From: Microcaldota archaeon
Lineage (GTDB): Archaea; Micrarchaeota; Micrarchaeia; Anstonellales; J096
Assembly (NCBI GenBank): GCA_015522475.1
Contig: WAMF01000001.1
Coordinates: forward strand, 100,054-164,053
DNA: 64,000 nt
Direction: 5' to 3'
In this document: positions 41,526 to 52,442 of the stretch, in pieces
How the letters are laid out: the number at the start of each line of letters is the position of its first letter
Position numbering within the stretch: position 1 is the first letter of the stretch
Made by a program: the position numbers and the translations under genes
The notes under the pieces: generated by a model
The model's input: the letters and a program-made list of their open reading frames with translations, nothing else
Database searches by the model: none
Told to the model about the DNA's origin: nothing

Positions 41526-41533
41526 TTATATAA
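41526..41533. promoter_or_regulatory. shared palindromic TATA box between NFACT-like and CCA genes
   Basis: TTATATAA is a perfect palindrome centred at 41529/41530, 24 nt from the minus-strand start (41505) and 27 nt from the plus-strand ATG (41557). Confidence 0.55.
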
Positions 41534-41556
41534 TGCCTTACTCTTAACATTTAGTT

Positions 41557-42978
41557 ATGGCAAGTGGAAACACCAAGAAGGTCCAGCAGGAAGAGTTTCA
41601 AAAAGACTTTGATACTCTCGAGAAAGCAGTGTTAAAACGCATTAAGCCATCTCCTGAAGAGGATAAGGCCCTTATGGCTTTTTACGAAGAGCTTAGAGGA
41701 CAGCTCAAGGATTTGGGCGCAGTTGAGCTCATGGGCTCCGCTGCTAAAGGGACACGGCTTGCAAGCAAGAAGGAGATAGATTTATTTGTGCTTATTCCGC
41801 CGAGCGCTGAAGCAAAGGGCACACTCAAAGCTGTAGTCGATAAAATTGCTAAGAGGATGAAGGAAGCAGGGTATAAAACGCTCATTTCATATGCCGAGCA
41901 CCCCTATGTTCGTATTGAAAAGGCAGGTATGGAAGCAGATATTGTGCCCTCATTTAAAATGGAAGGCTTTCGCATATCTCAACTCATCTCAGCCGTCGAT
42001 AGAACACAATTCCACGTGCGTTACGTAAACAAACATATGAAGGATGAGCAAAGAGACGAAGTCCGTCTATTGAAACAGTTTCTTAGGAATTTTTCTTTAT
42101 ATGGGGCAGAGGTGCGCGTTGGAGGCTTTTCCGGCTATCTCTGCGAGCTTCTCGTGTTAAAGCTCGGCTCATTCAGAGAAACGCTCAGATTTTTCGCAAA
42201 TGCCTCGCCACCCATAAGACTAGCTATGACGACAAAGGAGCTCAAATACGCTCAAAACTTTGAGCCGCGCAAAGGGCAAAAAGAGCAGCAAGCGGTTGAA
42301 GGAAGAGGAACTAAAACAACTCCAAATTTATCCCCACCTTTCATATTCGTAGATCCTGTGGACCACAATAGGAATGTGGCCTCGCCTGTAAGAGCAGAGA
42401 CGCTTTCCAAGCTCATTCTAGCGGCGCGTTCCTACATAAAAAGACCTTCGATGGAACACTTCTTTTTTGAAGAGGAAGAAAGTTTAGAGAGCTCCTCCAT
42501 AAGTATTTCATTCAAAGCAGCCAGCTTACATGACGACGTGAAGTTTGGCATGCTTCGCAGAATAGGTAAAAAGCTCTCTACATTTCTCGAGGCCTTAGAA
42601 TTCGATGTGCTAGAGCAAGCTGTCTTTAACGAAGAGGAAAAAGACATTATATGGCTAGCCTTGGACAGCGACGTTGTAAAGCCCGCCGGTGCCCAAAGAG
42701 GTCCGCCCATCTCAGCCAAAGCAGCTATGCAGGCCTTTTTGAAGAAGCACACGTCATTTTATATAGATAAAGAAGGTAGGATATGGACAAGGAAGGCAAA
42801 GCCCTGCTCAGACGCGCTAAGCTGCACACAACTGTTCTTTAAAAGGGAAAGTGGAAGCATAAAGCCCCCCTATAAAAAGCCGGTTGCTATTGAGCTTGAC
42901 AGAGAATGGCATGCAGTGAAAAGAGAAAAGGCTTTAAAATCCTTTATACGGAATATATTAGCTGAAACCGACAAATAG
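41557..42978 (+). CDS. cca: CCA-adding tRNA nucleotidyltransferase, archaeal class I
   Basis: Adds or repairs the 3' CCA of tRNAs, which is needed here because the three tRNA genes lack an encoded CCA. The 473-aa protein has the nucleotidyltransferase motif LMGSAAKGTRLASKKEIDLFVLI, matching the Glu-x-Asp pair of Archaeoglobus CCA enzyme, with the third carboxylate in MEADIVPSFK. VDRTQFHVRYVNKHMKDEQRDEVRLLKQFL and VRVGGFSGYLCELLVLKLGSF are family landmarks. A basic, low-complexity insert (about 240-262) is extra. The 27-nt distance to the shared box indicates a leaderless start. Confidence 0.95.
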   Translation: MASGNTKKVQQEEFQKDFDTLEKAVLKRIKPSPEEDKALMAFYEELRGQLKDLGAVELMGSAAKGTRLASKKEIDLFVLIPPSAEAKGTLKAVVDKIAKRMKEAGYKTLISYAEHPYVRIEKAGMEADIVPSFKMEGFRISQLISAVDRTQFHVRYVNKHMKDEQRDEVRLLKQFLRNFSLYGAEVRVGGFSGYLCELLVLKLGSFRETLRFFANASPPIRLAMTTKELKYAQNFEPRKGQKEQQAVEGRGTKTTPNLSPPFIFVDPVDHNRNVASPVRAETLSKLILAARSYIKRPSMEHFFFEEEESLESSSISISFKAASLHDDVKFGMLRRIGKKLSTFLEALEFDVLEQAVFNEEEKDIIWLALDSDVVKPAGAQRGPPISAKAAMQAFLKKHTSFYIDKEGRIWTRKAKPCSDALSCTQLFFKRESGSIKPPYKKPVAIELDREWHAVKREKALKSFIRNILAETDK

Positions 42979-45518
<2,540 letters not shown>

Positions 45519-45554
45519 GAGTAGAATGCAGGCTGAGAGGTAAAGGAAGAGAGC

Positions 45555-45576
45555 TCCAGCTCAGCAATAAGCTGGA
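45555..45576 (+). other. hairpin TCCAGCT-cagcaata-AGCTGGA
   Basis: A perfect 7-bp inverted repeat 36 nt after the end of the cdc48 operon, with no T-run. It may stabilise the transcript end. Confidence 0.3.
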
Positions 45577-45736
45577 AGATTAGTGTGCGGTTGAGTAATG
45601 ATATATAGGTATAAGTGGTATATAGATGAGTATGACGGAAGTTAGCGAGGTTAACTATAAGATGTTAACCCAAATGTAAGGACCGAGTATATAAAATTGA
45701 AAATGAGAAGAAAATGGGAAAATAGAAGGGATACAT

Positions 45737-46285
45737 ATGCATTTCTATAAGGGCGAAATCGAGGACATAAGCATAGCTGCTTTTTTTCTGTCACTAGCCT
45801 TTAGCATAGCTGTCAACGGTCTCACAGTTAACGCGTTGAGATGGTTTCCTATAGCTTTTCTATTAGTAGTGCCGGCCTTTGTGTTTCACGAGCTCATGCA
45901 TAAATCATTAGCTCAATGGCTAGGAAAACCCGCGCGTTTTATGATGTTTAAATGGGGAATTGCTTTGGCACTTCTTCTTAGCCCTCTCGGTTTTGTCTTC
46001 GCTGCGCCCGGAGCTGTTTTTATATTTTCAGCCGGCCTTTCGCCCGTGGAGAGCTTGCTTGTTTCTTCTGCTGGCCCTTTAATGAACATAACGTTGGCAG
46101 CTTTGGCCCTGCCTTTTGCAAAAACACCTCTTGGCAGCGCCTTTATACAAATAAACGCATTTCTCTCGTTGTTTAATCTCTTGCCATTTGGTCCTCTGGA
46201 TGGTTATAAAATCTTTCGTGCCCATAAGGGGGTATGGACACTTCTTGCCCTGAGCTCTTTGGGTCTTCTACTAGCGGCGTTCTGA
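45737..46285 (+). CDS. small M50-family (site-2 protease-like) membrane metalloprotease
   Basis: Intramembrane zinc protease fold of 182 aa with about five helices. The zinc motif HELMH lies at about residue 57 (VPAFVFHELMHKSLAQ), and the second motif NLLPFGPLDGYKIF (NPxxDG type) is near residue 148. No PDZ domain is present, so this is the compact form common in archaea. The substrate is unknown. A GTATATAAAAT box about 40 nt before the ATG suggests a short leader. Its 3' end overlaps the Bud32 gene. Confidence 0.88.
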   Translation: MHFYKGEIEDISIAAFFLSLAFSIAVNGLTVNALRWFPIAFLLVVPAFVFHELMHKSLAQWLGKPARFMMFKWGIALALLLSPLGFVFAAPGAVFIFSAGLSPVESLLVSSAGPLMNITLAALALPFAKTPLGSAFIQINAFLSLFNLLPFGPLDGYKIFRAHKGVWTLLALSSLGLLLAAF

Positions 46286-46905
46286 GCAGTTTGCAAGCAA
46301 AGAAGGAGGAGCGCAACGAAAGAAGTGGGGAAGAGCGGTTCCCAAAGGTGTACAAAGGGGCAGAAGCGTTCGTCTACATCTTTGAGGATTTTGTCGTAAA
46401 AGAAAGACGGCGAAAAGCCTACCGCCTAAAAACATTCGATGAAGCCATACGTAAAAGACGGACGCGGCTTGAGGCAAAGATGTTAAAAAGAGCTGAAAAG
46501 GAGGGGATAGCTGCACCCCATATTATAAAGACAAGTGAGTTTTGCATAAAGATGACGCGTATTCTGGGCAAACACATAAAGCCTAACAAAGTGTGGGCAG
46601 AACGGGCAGCTCATCTTCTTAAAAAGTTGCATTCTGCTTCGATTATACACGACGATTTCACACCCGCTAATCTAATAGCGACGGAAGAAAACAAAGGAAG
46701 TGGGAAAGCTCTGCCATCTCTATTTATTATAGATTTTGGTTTGGCTTTTGTCTCTCAGCGTATAGAGGACAAAGCATCAGATCTGTTTACCGCAGCCCAA
46801 TCCTTTAAGCCTTATGAAGGAGTGTTTGTCAGGGCTTACAACGACGAAGTAGTTGAAGAACGTTATAAGGCTATACGCAAGCGCATGCGTTATGTAAAAG
46901 ACTAA
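46234..46905 (+). CDS. bud32: Bud32, KEOPS complex atypical kinase/ATPase
   Basis: Part of KEOPS, which helps Kae1 make t6A37 in tRNAs. It has a small lipopolysaccharide-kinase-type fold: YKGAEAFVYIFEDFVVKERRRKAYR (glycine loop and Lys), IRKRRTRLEAKMLKRAEKEGI, the catalytic loop IIHDDFTPANLI and the metal motif FIIDFGLAFVS. The C-terminal DLFTAAQSF and basic end follow. Here Bud32 is separate from Kae1, which is not in the window. The ATG at 46234 overlaps the M50 gene by 52 nt and adds about 38 residues before the kinase domain; a TTG near 46290 would give a more typical N-terminus. Confidence 0.9.
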   Translation: MDTSCPELFGSSTSGVLSSLQAKKEERNERSGEERFPKVYKGAEAFVYIFEDFVVKERRRKAYRLKTFDEAIRKRRTRLEAKMLKRAEKEGIAAPHIIKTSEFCIKMTRILGKHIKPNKVWAERAAHLLKKLHSASIIHDDFTPANLIATEENKGSGKALPSLFIIDFGLAFVSQRIEDKASDLFTAAQSFKPYEGVFVRAYNDEVVEERYKAIRKRMRYVKD

Positions 46906-46953
46906 AGAAGATATAGAGAAAGTGAGAGAGTAAAGGAGCACTCTGAGCAAGGT

Positions 46954-48102
46954 TTAAGTAAGCCAATCCGTAAGCTTTCTCTGCTTTAATATGACGCTTT
47001 TCTTTATGTAAGCTTTTAAGGGAAGCTCAATGAGACGTTCAAGCTGTTTAAGCATCGCTTGCTTTGAATCGGCTTTGGCAACCGCGCCTTTCTTTAATGC
47101 TTCTCTAACCCCTTCCCTAACCTGCCACACTCCGACAGGAACCGCATAGTCTGGTGAGATCTCGCGTATACACAGGGCAGCGGCTTGTCTACGACGTTGC
47201 TTAGCCAGGAACTCGCTTACAGCAAACTTCACTGCATAGTAAGCTCCTGCTTGGCTCTCAGCATACTGCCACCGACCTTTATTCGGTTCCCATTCTACAC
47301 TCACTCTATAATGGTTGGAGGTATTGCAGCCTCTTTTCGGGGGCCAGCTCTCTATGTTCTCGAATTGCCATGCCTCTGGAAGAAGCACACATATATACCT
47401 GTTGTGTAGATGCTCATAGTAGTAGAGCTCATATTCGTCAAGAGTAGGGAGGTCTCTAAGCATGTCTACGTTTTTGTTAGCTAACAGAGAATCAACAGCA
47501 GTTATGGCCTGCCTCGTCGGCACAAGCCTTTTTTCCACACCAAAGATGCCGACAGAAAATGTGCGTTGAAGGTAGTAGGGGTCATATGCCCTATCATAGA
47601 GCTCATATAGAGCAACTCTTGCCTTTATTCTTTCGTTAGCTAAGCTATCGACCTTTCGCGGAATTTTTGGGTTGTCGAAGAGCTGGAGAGATTTAAGTGG
47701 AGCCCGAGGACCAAAGGGCAATGTGTATGGCGAGAGGTCTACTGCAGCTTTCACAGCTCTACTAAAAACTGCTCCTGTCTCAACGGGTTTCGTCGACATA
47801 GCAAGCTCTTTAACCTCTTCTGAAAAGTAGCCATAATTCATGCCAAAAAGAGTTGTAAGCCTTTCTTTTATTATGCCCAGATAACTCTTCTTTTTAAGCT
47901 CCTCCACTGCTAAGCTACCGAATGCTACTGCAGAGTTTAGGCCTGCTGAAACAAATACCTCTCTTGTGGGTGCTTCAACTTCCTTTACTTCTTCTACAGC
48001 CCTTAATTGGGCAGCACGCTGCCTGAAGTATTGATAAAGCAATGTGCGCGCGTTGTTAAGCCACGCCTTGTGAAGCCGGTCCTCTCGCGTTGCTTTTGGC
48101 AC
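46954..48102 (-). CDS. nreA: Nre-family DNA repair protein
   Basis: Archaeal DNA repair factor that binds PCNA and acts in response to alkylating damage. The 382-aa protein carries the Nre_N/Nre_C blocks: LSPYTLPFGPRAPLKSL followed by NPKIPRKVDSLANE, and the C-terminal PVGVWQVREGVREALKK. The last residues, QRKLTDWLT, match a PCNA-interacting peptide (Q-x2-L-x2-aromatic-hydrophobic). The N-terminal zinc finger of some Nre proteins is not evident. The start is GTG 48102, only six nt after the AglH-like gene stop, so the two are co-transcribed. Confidence 0.82.
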   Translation of the reverse strand: MPKATREDRLHKAWLNNARTLLYQYFRQRAAQLRAVEEVKEVEAPTREVFVSAGLNSAVAFGSLAVEELKKKSYLGIIKERLTTLFGMNYGYFSEEVKELAMSTKPVETGAVFSRAVKAAVDLSPYTLPFGPRAPLKSLQLFDNPKIPRKVDSLANERIKARVALYELYDRAYDPYYLQRTFSVGIFGVEKRLVPTRQAITAVDSLLANKNVDMLRDLPTLDEYELYYYEHLHNRYICVLLPEAWQFENIESWPPKRGCNTSNHYRVSVEWEPNKGRWQYAESQAGAYYAVKFAVSEFLAKQRRRQAAALCIREISPDYAVPVGVWQVREGVREALKKGAVAKADSKQAMLKQLERLIELPLKAYIKKSVILKQRKLTDWLT

Positions 48103-48108
48103 AACCTA

Positions 48109-49206
48109 TTATGGAAGCCTCAATTTAAAAATAAGGATTGCAAAGAGGCTTATAAGCGCTTCAAAACCTATGAGCACATTCACAAGCGTCTTCTCATCTA
48201 TGCCTCCAGCTAACTTCATCACAGCTTGGGGTAAGCTTAAAACAACACCTTTTGAACCTCCAGGAGGATAGAGCCTTCCATCTCTCAATTCACCCCACCA
48301 CCCAGCCTTTCCATTGACTTCAGGAAGTGTAAGGAGCATGCCTTTTTTGAGCTTCTCCCATGAGGAATCCATAGGATTGTGAAGAAGTTTTATAGCCAAA
48401 TCTAATAGGTGAGGGATGAGTAAGATAATGGCTAAGCTCTCAAAGTTGTCTACAATAACTAAAGCAGAGAGGAGTCCTCCGATGATGAGTGTGCCTGCAT
48501 CGCCCGGAAAGATTTTTGAGGGATATTTGTTAAGCAAGAAAAAGCCCAGAAACGCCGCTAAGGCAATACTTCCGATCACGGTCATATGAGGTCTTCCATA
48601 CATGGCGCCCAATAAGGCCACAGTTATGAACATGGGGATGGAAATACCGTATTCTAAGCCATTGAAACCCGCTAGTATATTTGTTAAGTTGGCTGAGACA
48701 GTTATAGCAAAAGGCACTATAATTAGGAAATAAAAGATGCCAAAGTTTACGGAGCCTATGAAGGGAATAAACACTGCAGTGTTGCCTGCAGCCCTCAACA
48801 CGATTAAAGGAATAGCTCCAAATATGGGTAAGAGGAGCTTCCATAATTGAGGCATATCTATTAAATCGTCAACCATACCTATAAAGCCCAGAACAAATAA
48901 CAAGAGCAAAATTGAAGAAGTCATGAGAGGACTTATGCCCAAATTATATATGCCAAAGAACTGAACAAATATAGCTACAGCAATGCCCAAATATATAGCC
49001 AATATGACGGCAATGCCCCCCATTTCAGGTACTGCCGGCTTTGCTTTTTTATTCATGTCCTTGCCGACGATTCCTGCCTTTTTGAGCTTAGGTATGAGAA
49101 GAAGTGTGCCAAAGTAAGATGCAAAAAATACGAAAAGTGTAAGCACAGCCTCAAAGAGAATATTCGCAAGAGAATTGGACCCCATGTTTAGTGCAAGATT
49201 AGACAT
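48109..49206 (-). CDS. aglH: UDP-GlcNAc:polyprenyl-phosphate GlcNAc-1-P transferase (AglH-like)
   Basis: Integral membrane enzyme of the MraY/WecA/ALG7 family that starts lipid-linked glycan assembly for N-glycosylation. The 365-aa protein has about ten helices. The Asp-rich motif is GFIGMVDDLIDMPQ (about residue 110), the second motif NLTNILAGFNGLEYG (about 175), and FPGDAGTL (about 235) is the nucleotide-binding loop. The late cytoplasmic loop NGKAGWWGELRDGRLYPP follows. The start ATG has AAGGGGGTATAAGC before it. It sits upstream of nre with a six-nt gap. A palindrome and a pyrimidine-rich stretch (49207-49411) precede it. Confidence 0.92.
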   Translation of the reverse strand: MSNLALNMGSNSLANILFEAVLTLFVFFASYFGTLLLIPKLKKAGIVGKDMNKKAKPAVPEMGGIAVILAIYLGIAVAIFVQFFGIYNLGISPLMTSSILLLLFVLGFIGMVDDLIDMPQLWKLLLPIFGAIPLIVLRAAGNTAVFIPFIGSVNFGIFYFLIIVPFAITVSANLTNILAGFNGLEYGISIPMFITVALLGAMYGRPHMTVIGSIALAAFLGFFLLNKYPSKIFPGDAGTLIIGGLLSALVIVDNFESLAIILLIPHLLDLAIKLLHNPMDSSWEKLKKGMLLTLPEVNGKAGWWGELRDGRLYPPGGSKGVVLSLPQAVMKLAGGIDEKTLVNVLIGFEALISLFAILIFKLRLP

Positions 49207-49326
49207 GCTTATACCCCCTTATGCTTCCAATGTCTTAATTTCTTTTCTTACTTAATTTCTCCATTCTCCAACATCTCAAGTATCTATCATACTATCAGCA
49301 ATCCAACCAGTTTATCAGTTGTTTAT

Positions 49327-49340
49327 TAGCTAATTAGCTA
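49327..49340. repeat. 14-bp perfect palindrome upstream of the AglH-like gene
   Basis: TAGCTAATTAGCTA lies in the AT- and pyrimidine-rich gap 49207-49411. The gap also has repeated TATCTAC-type steps and no ORF. The palindrome may be an operator. Confidence 0.35.
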
Positions 49341-49411
49341 TCTACTTATACTATCCTCTCACTATCTACGTATCTACTCATCCATTACCTATTTAGCTCG
49401 TTACCTCATCC

Positions 49412-49933
49412 TTATCGCGTTCTTACGTCATCTATAAAAGCTAAAAAGCTGTCGCTTATCTTAAGCAGGTAGTTTGCGAATGTCTTGCTAAGCTCTATCT
49501 CCATAGGCATATGTTTTTTATTTTTGCCCTCTTCTGTCGCGCGTTTTAGGCGTATCATGCCTACGCGTTTAAGTCGAGGAAGGACGCGATTATAAAGTGT
49601 GGCCTTTGAAAAGCCCTTTTCTTTTATGAGTTGTCCTATATCTTTTCCTTCTAACCTGCCTTTGTTGGCAGCTAGTGCCTGCATGAGAGCTACAGATATT
49701 TTATAGTATGTCTCCTGATACTTAGGTGGAAACACAAACTTGAGCACTTCCTCTATCTTCCATACGTTGCGTGTCGGCTTGCCTTCGTCGTCTTCAAACT
49801 TCCTTACCTCTTCGCTGTAAAAAGCAGGAAGCCACATAGCCTCCTTGCTAGGTATGCCCCTGCTCATGGGCTGTTTATTCTTTTGCCCTTCTTTTTCATA
49901 GGCGTTTTCAGCCCTGTTTTCCGTCGTGCTCAT
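49412..49933 (-). CDS. winged-helix-type DNA-binding regulator
   Basis: The 173-aa protein has a polar N-terminal 50 residues. A domain of about 70 residues follows in which GKDIGQLIKEKGFSKATLYNRVLPRLKRVGMIRLKR reads as helix-turn-helix plus wing. A C-terminal helix (SKTFANYLLKISDSFLAFIDDV) could mediate dimerisation. There is no ligand-binding domain. The ATG follows GGGGGTAAGAT. It is downstream of, and close to (36 nt), a small conserved ORF and upstream of the AglH-like gene on the same strand. Its target is unknown, although the palindrome at 49327 is an obvious candidate. Confidence 0.7.
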   Translation of the reverse strand: MSTTENRAENAYEKEGQKNKQPMSRGIPSKEAMWLPAFYSEEVRKFEDDEGKPTRNVWKIEEVLKFVFPPKYQETYYKISVALMQALAANKGRLEGKDIGQLIKEKGFSKATLYNRVLPRLKRVGMIRLKRATEEGKNKKHMPMEIELSKTFANYLLKISDSFLAFIDDVRTR

Positions 49934-49969
49934 ATCTTACCCCCATCTTTCTCGAGAAGAATAGACTGT

Positions 49970-50284
49970 TTATCCAAAGATATCGCCTATACCTTTGGCT
50001 GCTGCATTCTCTTCTTCTTCAACGGCCGATTTCACTTTCTCTGCCTCCTCTCCCTCAAGGAGCTCTGCTACGTCTGCTAGGCGCGCTTTTGCCTTTTCCA
50101 AGAATGCTGCGTTTTCCGAACGTATATACAAATAATAGCCTTCCTTTGCCATGCCTAGGCTCTTTCCTTCTCTCAACTTGTAGCCAACACGAGCAAAGCT
50201 ATTCTCTTCATACGGGTTCTCTTCGAGAACCTTCTTCGCTGCCTTGTAGCTTTCGGGCTTTATATAGAATACAATTACTCCCAT
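49970..50284 (-). CDS. small uncharacterised protein
   Basis: About 104 aa with a compact alpha/beta look: a strand (VIVFYIKPESYK), a helix (YKAAKKVLEENP), two strands (ARVGYKLREGKSLGM, GYYLYIRSE) and a long acidic helix to the end. No known family recognised. The ORF track starts at 50323; ATG 50284 is preferred because a TTTATATAC box lies 25 nt upstream. It is probably the first gene of an operon with the winged-helix regulator. Confidence 0.6.
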   Translation of the reverse strand: MGVIVFYIKPESYKAAKKVLEENPYEENSFARVGYKLREGKSLGMAKEGYYLYIRSENAAFLEKAKARLADVAELLEGEEAEKVKSAVEEEENAAAKGIGDIFG

Positions 50285-50367
50285 GATGTGGTGAGAGGGG
50301 AAATGTATATAAAGATGTGGCATGATTAGAGATTAAGAGGGGGTAAGGTACGTAGAGGTAGCTGTGA

Positions 50368-51378
50368 GTGGCTGATGACAAAGGTGGAAATGTGGAGTTT
50401 GTAAGCTGGGCTGAGATTTCATGGAATGCCAAAAATGCCTTGAACAGAAAATACTGGCGACTCTATGCAAAGATCGGTCTTGCCTTTTCCATTCTTAGCC
50501 TCATCATCTTTCCGGGTCTGCTTGTTATATTTACGGGATCCAGTTTAATTAGTGAACTCGCTGGCGGCACGGCATTGACGAAAAATAAAGCCCTTTTTGG
50601 ATTGAGCATTCTTGCAGTGGGAGCTCTATACACATTAATAGTAGGAAGCATAGAATCTCTATTCTTTAACCCCCTCTTCATAAAATGGGTTGGAGAGGCC
50701 ATCTCCAAAACGGGCGCAGTTAAGCGTAGAATAATTATTCCTTCCTATAAGCGGGCGCTTGGCGTGAGTGTATTGTTTTGGCTCCTGATGTACACTCTTA
50801 CAGGTGTGCTGTGGGGCATCTACAGCCTCTCCTTCCCTTCCTTGAACTTGGCATGCTGTCTCGCAACACCCTTTTTGGGCTTAATATTCCTCCTCATGTT
50901 CATATGGGAGGGTATAGCAACAGAGGTGGCATGGACAAAATTGTTTGTTGAAGGATCTGGCGCGTTGTCTACGTTTATTGGCACGGTTAAGGAAACGCTA
51001 TCTCTGAAAAACCTGAAGGTGATGATTATCATAACGACGCTGTATATTCTCCTCTCCTTCATATACACATTTATTGCTGGCTTTGTTTTTGGCTTCATAG
51101 GGCAGTTAATAGAGTACTTTGGGTTCTTCACGGCTGGGGCTTTTACCGGAATTTTGAGTGTTTTGATCGTTGTGGGCGCGTTGGCCCTTTGGCTTATGAC
51201 CTTAAGTTTTGGCTACGGTATTAGTTATGGTCTTGTGCACATGACACTTCAGCCCCTCTTAATAGAAAAGTTGCCAGAGGCAGGTCTTGTAAGAGATCTC
51301 GTCGGTCACGTAGCTGTTAAAGGGCAGAAAAACAAAAGACTGGAAAACAAAAAAGAGGGAAACAGAAAACAACAATAA
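50368..51378 (+). CDS. polytopic membrane protein (orphan, first of a pair)
   Basis: The 336-aa protein has a short soluble start (WAEISWNAKNALNRKYWR) and six hydrophobic segments between about residues 40 and 310. A basic Lys/Asn/Gln tail ends it. No transporter or enzyme motif is seen. Start is GTG 50368. The next gene also encodes a six-helix protein with a short amphipathic N-terminal helix, so the two may be distant paralogues or partners. It is divergent from the small ORF at 49970 by 83 bp. Confidence 0.6.
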   Translation: MADDKGGNVEFVSWAEISWNAKNALNRKYWRLYAKIGLAFSILSLIIFPGLLVIFTGSSLISELAGGTALTKNKALFGLSILAVGALYTLIVGSIESLFFNPLFIKWVGEAISKTGAVKRRIIIPSYKRALGVSVLFWLLMYTLTGVLWGIYSLSFPSLNLACCLATPFLGLIFLLMFIWEGIATEVAWTKLFVEGSGALSTFIGTVKETLSLKNLKVMIIITTLYILLSFIYTFIAGFVFGFIGQLIEYFGFFTAGAFTGILSVLIVVGALALWLMTLSFGYGISYGLVHMTLQPLLIEKLPEAGLVRDLVGHVAVKGQKNKRLENKKEGNRKQQ

Positions 51379-51432
51379 GCTGGCAGCGGCTGTACCTTGC
51401 CCATTTTAAAAGCTTTGTATTAATTGGCTGCT

Positions 51433-52329
51433 ATGGCAGAAGTTAGCCTTGGAGATGCAATAGAAAGTTTAAGAGAGGCTTTCTCTCCTGTGCATGCTAA
51501 GCTTTATTTAGCGATTTTTGCTGTGCTCCTAGTCTTTATAGTTATTGTCATGGGACTTGGATTGATTATGGGGTGGTTTTTTGCACATAGCATAGCCCAC
51601 ACAGCCAATGAATCTGGATCGTTCAACCCATACACTACAGAGATGGGGCCATATCTAGAAGACACTTTTTCACTAGAGGCAAGTCTTAGAGCTGGAGGTG
51701 TTGTCTTTAGCATATTGGTAATTGTAATTGGTATCTTTTTTGAAGCTTACATTGCTGAGAAGATGGCAAAAGAGATTTCTAAAATACGGAACATACCCCT
51801 CAATGCAAATTACTGGCGCCTACTTGGGGCTATTCTGCTTTCAGCAATTGTGCTCTTAATTGTGCTTGCTATATTGCGTCTCTTCGAAGTTCTTGGTGCA
51901 CTTTTAACCTTCGTATGCATAGGCATCTTTATTATAGCGTTCATATTTCTCTTAGAGATTTACATTATGATTTATCCTCTCTTGCTAATTGCTAATGCCG
52001 CGCTCTCAAAAAAGTCACTTATTGACATTGCTATCAGTGTCCTAGTGAAGATGTTTTCAAAGAGGAAATATGTAAAGATGTCCATAATCTTTATCGTTGC
52101 TTTAGTCATATATTGGATTCTAGCTGCGATAGTTGTTGGCGTGCCAGGAATTATAGGTATCATCCTAATGGGAATTGGAGGAATAGCTAATAAAATAGCG
52201 TTGGGCATTGGAATCTTGTTTGTCGTATTAGCTGCCCTTTTAGCTATAGTTATGTCCATAGTAATAAAATATGCCACATACGATTTCATCATTTCATCTA
52301 TGTACAAATCTAGGATGTATGAATTGTGA
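51433..52329 (+). CDS. polytopic membrane protein (orphan, second of a pair)
   Basis: About 298 aa with an amphipathic start (LGDAIESLREAFSPVHAKLY), and then six hydrophobic stretches rich in Ile, Val and Gly (IGIILMGIGGIANKIALGIGILFVVLAALLAIV). The extracellular loop after helix 1 (HTANESGSFNPYTTEMGPY) has an NES sequon. ATG 51433 has a TTTTAAAAGC box 25 nt upstream, so it is chosen over the TTG at 51424. Function unknown. It is 54 nt after the previous gene but with its own promoter-like box. Confidence 0.6.
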   Translation: MAEVSLGDAIESLREAFSPVHAKLYLAIFAVLLVFIVIVMGLGLIMGWFFAHSIAHTANESGSFNPYTTEMGPYLEDTFSLEASLRAGGVVFSILVIVIGIFFEAYIAEKMAKEISKIRNIPLNANYWRLLGAILLSAIVLLIVLAILRLFEVLGALLTFVCIGIFIIAFIFLLEIYIMIYPLLLIANAALSKKSLIDIAISVLVKMFSKRKYVKMSIIFIVALVIYWILAAIVVGVPGIIGIILMGIGGIANKIALGIGILFVVLAALLAIVMSIVIKYATYDFIISSMYKSRMYEL

Positions 52330-52442
52330 AGGGGAATTGGAAGGCAAAGGCAACTTTAAAGCTAATTGCCAGTATAAATCTCTAGGTTACATACGCCAGA
52401 ATATGATGCGCTAGAACCTGTAGAGAAATTAAGGGAGAGAAT

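Noticed and set aside
50370-50390. Box C-like TGATGA near 50374 as a C/D-box RNA
   Set aside because: It lies inside the start of the membrane-protein gene, with no matching box D at proper distance.
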